Assembly: GCA_947587085.1 (NCBI GenBank) | Contig: CANPXX010000006.1 | Coordinates: 1-45,643, forward strand | Direction of reading: 5' to 3' | Length of the DNA: 45,643 nucleotides | Origin: an uncultured Clostridia bacterium | Lineage (GTDB): Bacteria; Bacillota; Clostridia; Christensenellales; Borkfalkiaceae | Shown here: positions 41,507-45,643 of the stretch, piece after piece | How the letters are laid out: every line of letters starts with the position of its first letter | How positions within the stretch are numbered: position 1 is the stretch's first letter | The notes under the pieces: model-generated | The model's database searches: none | What the model was told of the DNA's origin: nothing | Seen by the model: the letters and a program-made list of their open reading frames with translations, nothing else | Made by a program: the position numbers and the translations under genes

Positions 41507-43333
41507 TCAGCCTAATTTCGCTTTTGCGCGCGCCTTTGCCCGCAATTCCCCATCCAGAATGCGCTTGCGGATGCGCACGTTCAAAGGCGTCACTTCGAGG
41601 AGCTCGTCCTCGCCGATGAATTCGAGCGCCTCTTCGAGGCTCAGCTTGCGCGGCGGGATGAGCCGAAGCGCGTCGTCCGCGGAGGAAGAGCGGGTGTTCG
41701 TGAGGTGCTTTTGTTTGCACACGTTCACGTTGATGTCCCCCTCCTTCGGCGCCACGCCGATGACCATTCCCTCATAGACGGGCGTGCCCGCGCCGATGAA
41801 GAGCGAGCCGCGCCCCTGCGCGTTGAACAGCCCGTAGGTGACCGCTTCCCCCGTCTCGAACGCGACGAGCGACCCCGTGAGTTTGCGCGTGATCTCCCCC
41901 TTATAGGGCTGATATTCGAAGAACACCGAGCTCATGACGCCCTCGCCCTTGGTGTCCGTCAGAAATTCGCTCTTGTAGCCGAACAGTCCCCGCGCGGGCA
42001 CGAGGAATTCGAGGCGCATCCGCGAGCCCATCGCGCTCATGTGCACGAGCTCGCCCTTGCGCGTTCCCATGCTCTCGAACACCACGCCCGTGCCGTTCTC
42101 GGGGACGTCCACGATGAGGCGCTCCACGGGCTCATACCGTTCGCCGTCTATCTCCTTATAGAGAACTTTCGGCGCGCTGACCTGAAATTCGTACCCCTCG
42201 CGGCGCATCGTCTCGATGAGGATGCTGAGGTGCATCTCCCCGCGCCCGCTCACGCGGAACGAGTCGGTGCTGTCGGTGTCCTCGACGCGGAGAGACACAT
42301 CGCGCAGGAGCTCCCGATACAGCCGCTCGCGCAGATGGCGGGTGGTGACAAACTTCCCCTCCTTCCCCGCGAAGGGCGAATCGTTGACGGAGAAGATCAT
42401 CTCCACCGTCGGGTCGGAGATCTTCACGAAGGGCGCGGGTTCGACCGCATCGACCGCGCAGACGGTATCGCCGATGTTGATCTTTTCGAGTCCCGAAAAG
42501 CATACGATGTCGCCCGCCTTGGCGCTCTCGCAGGGGACGCGTTCCAACCCCTCGATCTCATAGAGATTGACGAGCTTCCCGCGCAGATCGACGTCCTTTC
42601 GGTTATAGTTACAGACGGCGACCTCGGCGCCCGCGTGCGCAACGCCGCGCTCGATGCGTCCGATGCCGATGCGCCCCACATAGTCGTTGTAGTCGATGGA
42701 CGAGACGAGCAGTTGCAGGGGCGCCGTCTCGTCGAGTTCGAGGGGCGGGAAGTGCGACAGGATGGTATCGAAGAGCGGTTTGAGGTCGGTCCCCTCCTCC
42801 TCGTCCGAGAGGGAGGAGGTGCCGCTCCTGCCCGAACAGAACACGAAGGGGCTCTCGAGCTGTTCGTCCGAGGCGTTGAGGTCCATGAGGAGTTCGAGCA
42901 CCTCGTCCTCCACCTCCTTCACGCGCGCGTCGGGGCGGTCGATCTTGTTCACGACGATGATGAGCTTGTGCCCCATCTCGAGCGCCTTCTGCGTGACGAA
43001 GCGCGTCTGCGGCATGGGACCCTCCGCCGCGTCCACGAGGATGAGCACGCCCGAGACCATTTTCAGAACGCGCTCTACCTCGCCCGAAAAGTCGGCGTGC
43101 CCGGGCGTATCGATGATGTTGATCTTGACGCCGCGATAGTGGATGGAAGTGTTCTTCGCGAGGATGGTGATGCCGCGTTCCCGCTCCAGATCCCCGCTGT
43201 CCATCACGCGCTCTTCCACGACCTGGTTCTCGCGGAAGGTCCCGCCCTGCTTCAACATCTGATCGACGAGGGTGGTCTTGCCGTGATCGACGTGCGCAAT
43301 GATGGCAATGTTTCTCAAATCTTCTCTGATCAT
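41507..43333 (-). CDS. typA: Translational GTPase TypA/BipA
   Basis: MIREDLRNIAIIAHVDHGKTTLVDQMLKQGGTFRENQ; DSGDLERERGITILAKN. Confidence 0.97.
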   Translation of the reverse strand: MIREDLRNIAIIAHVDHGKTTLVDQMLKQGGTFRENQVVEERVMDSGDLERERGITILAKNTSIHYRGVKINIIDTPGHADFSGEVERVLKMVSGVLILVDAAEGPMPQTRFVTQKALEMGHKLIIVVNKIDRPDARVKEVEDEVLELLMDLNASDEQLESPFVFCSGRSGTSSLSDEEEGTDLKPLFDTILSHFPPLELDETAPLQLLVSSIDYNDYVGRIGIGRIERGVAHAGAEVAVCNYNRKDVDLRGKLVNLYEIEGLERVPCESAKAGDIVCFSGLEKINIGDTVCAVDAVEPAPFVKISDPTVEMIFSVNDSPFAGKEGKFVTTRHLRERLYRELLRDVSLRVEDTDSTDSFRVSGRGEMHLSILIETMRREGYEFQVSAPKVLYKEIDGERYEPVERLIVDVPENGTGVVFESMGTRKGELVHMSAMGSRMRLEFLVPARGLFGYKSEFLTDTKGEGVMSSVFFEYQPYKGEITRKLTGSLVAFETGEAVTYGLFNAQGRGSLFIGAGTPVYEGMVIGVAPKEGDINVNVCKQKHLTNTRSSSADDALRLIPPRKLSLEEALEFIGEDELLEVTPLNVRIRKRILDGELRAKARAKAKLG

Positions 43334-43389
43334 AGGTTCCTCTTAAAAATCCAACGCAAATTATAATACATTTGCGCCCTTTTGACAAC

Positions 43390-43429
43390 AAAAAAGAGGC
43401 GAAATCGAAAAATTTCCGCCCCTTTTTTC
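43390..43429 (-). terminator. Terminator after lipoprotein gene
   Basis: AAAAAAGAGGCGAAAT...ATTTCCGCCCCTTTTTT hairpin. Confidence 0.7.
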
Positions 43430-43465
43430 CAAGTACGGCAAAACCTTCGCCTTGCCCTCGCGGCA

Positions 43466-44923
43466 CTACCGCCGCTTTTCCTCATAGTACAGCGTCACCG
43501 TGCGCGCGGCGGAAACGGAGACGCTCTCGGAATACAGCTTCGCATTCTCTTTATCGATTTCCTCTCGTTCAAATTCAACGATCAAAACCCGCTCCGTATC
43601 CAAATGCTCCAAATTATAATTATCCGCCTTGTAACTAAATGCAACCGCAACATAGGCATGGATTTCTTCGAGCGTATCGCCGTAACGAATCAACATCATA
43701 TAGTTGCTTTTTGTGCAGGAGCCCATATAAAATGCCGAGGATACTGACGAATTTTCGGTCTTATATCCAAACAGAACCTCGGCGTTCTCGTATTCAGGAA
43801 TTGGGTCTGCTTTATCCCGTATGTCATTCCCCTGGCAGCCGTCCTTTGCAAGTTTTTTCAAAACATTTTGCGCCAAGATTACAAATTGAGGGTCATCTTC
43901 TTCGGTTGACCTGTTACAATTCGAACTATCGAGTTTTTTTAGAGAATTTTTTTGATTTAAGGATTCTGCAAATTCATTTGGCGTCAACTTGTTTACCGTA
44001 TAATCTACATTTATCTTAAAATAATCATAAGTCCTTGAATTGTTCAAGCTGGAGCAATAAGACCCAAACCCTAACCCGTCATCCTTGTCATTTACATGTG
44101 TTACTTTTATGAGTTCTAAGGTTACCCCATAATTTGCCTTTGTCAAAATGCTGTTGTCTGCTTTTAGCGTTTCCTCCAACGTCTTTGCAAGGAGCGGAAT
44201 GTTGTATTTTCTTTGCCCGTTCACCGTCTCATAGACGTATTGGGCGACGTCTTTATAGGCGGGAAGCGTCAGCGCAACTGAGCCGACCTTGGAGAGCGCG
44301 TATTCGTCCTCCCCGACCTGCCACGCGACGCCCGCGTCGTCCGTGAAGTGCAGACGGATACCATCGGCTTGGAGCTCGCCCTCCGCATATGCCGTCCATG
44401 CGATGTCGCGAAGCGCTGCAAGACAGCTCTTGGAGGTCTCCCACACTTCGCCGTCTCCGCAAAAATCGCGCTCCCATGCGTCGCCGTTTTTGGCGATGAT
44501 GTAGTTCTCCCCGCCCTTTTCCGCATAGTAGACGACCGTCCCCCCATCGGTGACCTTCACAAGATCGGAGGCATAGTCGTACTGCTTCCCGTTCGCCGTA
44601 TAGCGATAATTGTCCTTCACCTGTTCGAGAAAGCGGTCGAGCCGCGCGACCGCGTCCGCAAGCGTCTCCTCTGCGTCCTCCTCGGGCTCCTCTGTCTTAT
44701 CCCCGTCGGGCTCGGAAGGAGTCGAGGGATTGGACGGCGTGGACGGATTCGAAGGTGTGGAGGGATTCGACGGAGTCGATGGCGTGGATGGTGTGGACGG
44801 TGTGGTGGGCGTTTGAGGGGTCTGCGCCGAGGGATCTCCCCCGCCCGTACATGCGGCGATGCCGAAGCAGAGGCAAAGCGCGGTCAGCAGAGCAAACAAA
44901 ACAAGCAAAAGTTTCTTTTTCAT
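43466..44923 (-). CDS. Hypothetical lipoprotein with Thr/Pro/Ser repeat linker
   Basis: MKKKLLLVLFALLTALCLCFGIAACTGGGD lipobox; TPSTPSTPSNPSTPSNPSTPSNPSTPSEP linker. Confidence 0.85.
   Translation of the reverse strand: MKKKLLLVLFALLTALCLCFGIAACTGGGDPSAQTPQTPTTPSTPSTPSTPSNPSTPSNPSTPSNPSTPSEPDGDKTEEPEEDAEETLADAVARLDRFLEQVKDNYRYTANGKQYDYASDLVKVTDGGTVVYYAEKGGENYIIAKNGDAWERDFCGDGEVWETSKSCLAALRDIAWTAYAEGELQADGIRLHFTDDAGVAWQVGEDEYALSKVGSVALTLPAYKDVAQYVYETVNGQRKYNIPLLAKTLEETLKADNSILTKANYGVTLELIKVTHVNDKDDGLGFGSYCSSLNNSRTYDYFKINVDYTVNKLTPNEFAESLNQKNSLKKLDSSNCNRSTEEDDPQFVILAQNVLKKLAKDGCQGNDIRDKADPIPEYENAEVLFGYKTENSSVSSAFYMGSCTKSNYMMLIRYGDTLEEIHAYVAVAFSYKADNYNLEHLDTERVLIVEFEREEIDKENAKLYSESVSVSAARTVTLYYEEKRR
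44710..44820. repeat. Short tandem repeats encoding TPS/NPS linker
   Basis: Degenerate 9-12 nt units (ggcgtggac / ggattcgaa) in the lipoprotein gene. Confidence 0.8.
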
Positions 44924-44936
44924 ACAACACTCCTGA

Positions 44937-45094
44937 AAATAAAAAATAAGGACGCCTCAATATGAGACGCCCGCTTAGGGTATCCCATATTGTTGCGACA
45001 CAATTGATTTCCTTTCGCTTCAACACACAGGAAAAAGGGATACACCTACGCCGAGGTTGTAACCTGTGTGTCAATGCTTTCAATTGTGTCGCAT
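44937..45094 (-). ncRNA. Structured leader RNA / candidate riboswitch or small ncRNA
   Basis: P1 44994-45007/45080-45093 (14 bp), P2 45023-45031/45063-45071 (9 bp), pseudoknot 44980-44986 with 45037-45043 (7 bp), terminator 44950-44972 plus U-rich tract, SD and ATG of lipoprotein directly after. Confidence 0.75.
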
Positions 45095-45098
45095 GTTC

Positions 45099-45127
45099 AG
45101 TATAGCATAGCGCGCGAATTTTTGCAA
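45099..45127 (-). promoter_or_regulatory. Promoter of structured leader RNA (TTGCAA-N17-TATACT)
   Basis: Minus strand TTGCAA (45127-45122), 17-nt spacer, TATACT (45104-45099); predicted TSS at the base of P1. Confidence 0.8.
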
Positions 45128-45188
45128 GTGTTTGGGGAATTTTTCATTGCCATTTCGACCGCCATACCTTCTTTTGTACTTCCAAGGA

Positions 45189-45643
45189 CGCACAAGCGCG
45201 AAGTGGCGGAGGCGTAGCTCCAATTATGTCATTTGCCCGCCGCGCAGTGGCGCACAAGCGCGAAGCGCGAAGTAGCGGAGGCGTAGCTCCAATTATGTCA
45301 TTTTGAGCGGAGGCGAAGCCGAAGTCGAAAAATCTCTACCGCATTATAGCAAGGTCGAGATGTTTCGACTCGAGCGCCCGCGCCCATTGGGCGCGGGCGC
45401 TCGGCTCAACATGACAAAAAGCAACGGCTTCGCCTTACGGCTACTTCAGCGCAAAGCGCGAAGCGCCGAAGCGAAGTAGCGGAGGCGAAGTAGCGGAGGC
45501 GAAGCTCCAACAATGACATTTTGCCCGCCGCGCATGCTCCCTTCTGTCATGCCGCCCGCCGCGTAGCTCCAATTATGTCATTTTGAGCGGAGGCGAAGCC
45601 GAAGTCGAAAAATCTCTACCGCATTATAAACAAGGTCGAGATG
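45189..45643. repeat. Repeat-rich intergenic region (direct repeats plus palindromes) reaching the window edge
   Basis: 68-bp identical direct repeat at 45281-45348 and 45561-45628; partial copy at 45211-45233. Confidence 0.9.
45371..45403. repeat. 15-bp perfect GC-rich palindrome inside the repeat region
   Basis: CGAGCGCCCGCGCCC-ATT-GGGCGCGGGCGCTCG. Confidence 0.9.

Noticed and set aside
44937-45094. Known RNA identities for the leader (6S, SRP, T-box, cobalamin, c-di-GMP)
   Set aside because: No T-box AGGGTGG, B12 box, GEMM core or SRP tetraloop domain seen. It lacks the 6S central bubble layout. raiA-type RNA cannot be excluded without Rfam.
45371-45403. Rho-independent terminator
   Set aside because: Strong palindrome but no T-run on either side; it lies inside a repeat region away from genes.
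45189-45643. CRISPR array
   Set aside because: Repeat units are irregular in spacing and overlap each other; no regular spacer pattern or cas genes.

Overview
Window of high-GC bacterial chromosome. Gene content (whiA, yabP/yabQ, DUF1540, DUF1934, oxygen-sensitive nrdD/nrdG, adhE, [FeFe] hydrogenase) suggests an anaerobic Bacillota/Clostridia-like genome; this lineage call is inference. Most of it is chromosomal housekeeping: two COG0523 (CobW-type) GTPases, M29 aminopeptidase, nrdG/nrdD, two phosphofructokinases, dnaE, whiA, PHP phosphoesterase, murB, rplI, FeFe hydrogenase, adhE, valS, an NMT1-type ABC transporter, ROK kinase, rho, MBL hydrolase, tyrA, YgjP-like peptidase, aroA, GH127, LMW-PTP, an XRE regulator, M50-like peptidase, ppx/gppA, a divIC-like gene, yabQ, yabP, typA and a lipoprotein. 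No tRNA, rRNA, CRISPR array, phage or transposase was recognised. Best candidates for novelty: (1) a structured leader RNA (about 44937-45094, minus) with a nested long stem, a 7-bp pseudoknot, competing antiterminator/terminator pairings and its own promoter, ending just before a lipoprotein SD; (2) a PadR regulator fused to a long coiled coil and four predicted TM helices; (3) a five-copy dispersed 25-nt motif (TATGTCACGCATAGTACTTCGCAAA), one copy with its 5-nt centre inverted and one next to the padR promoter; (4) a CobW-type GTPase whose C-terminus resembles the YcgQ/TIGR03943 domain, next to a His/Cys-rich metallochaperone; (5) two genes predicted to make leaderless mRNAs; (6) a repeat-rich right edge. 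All of this was read by eye, with no database search or folding run.
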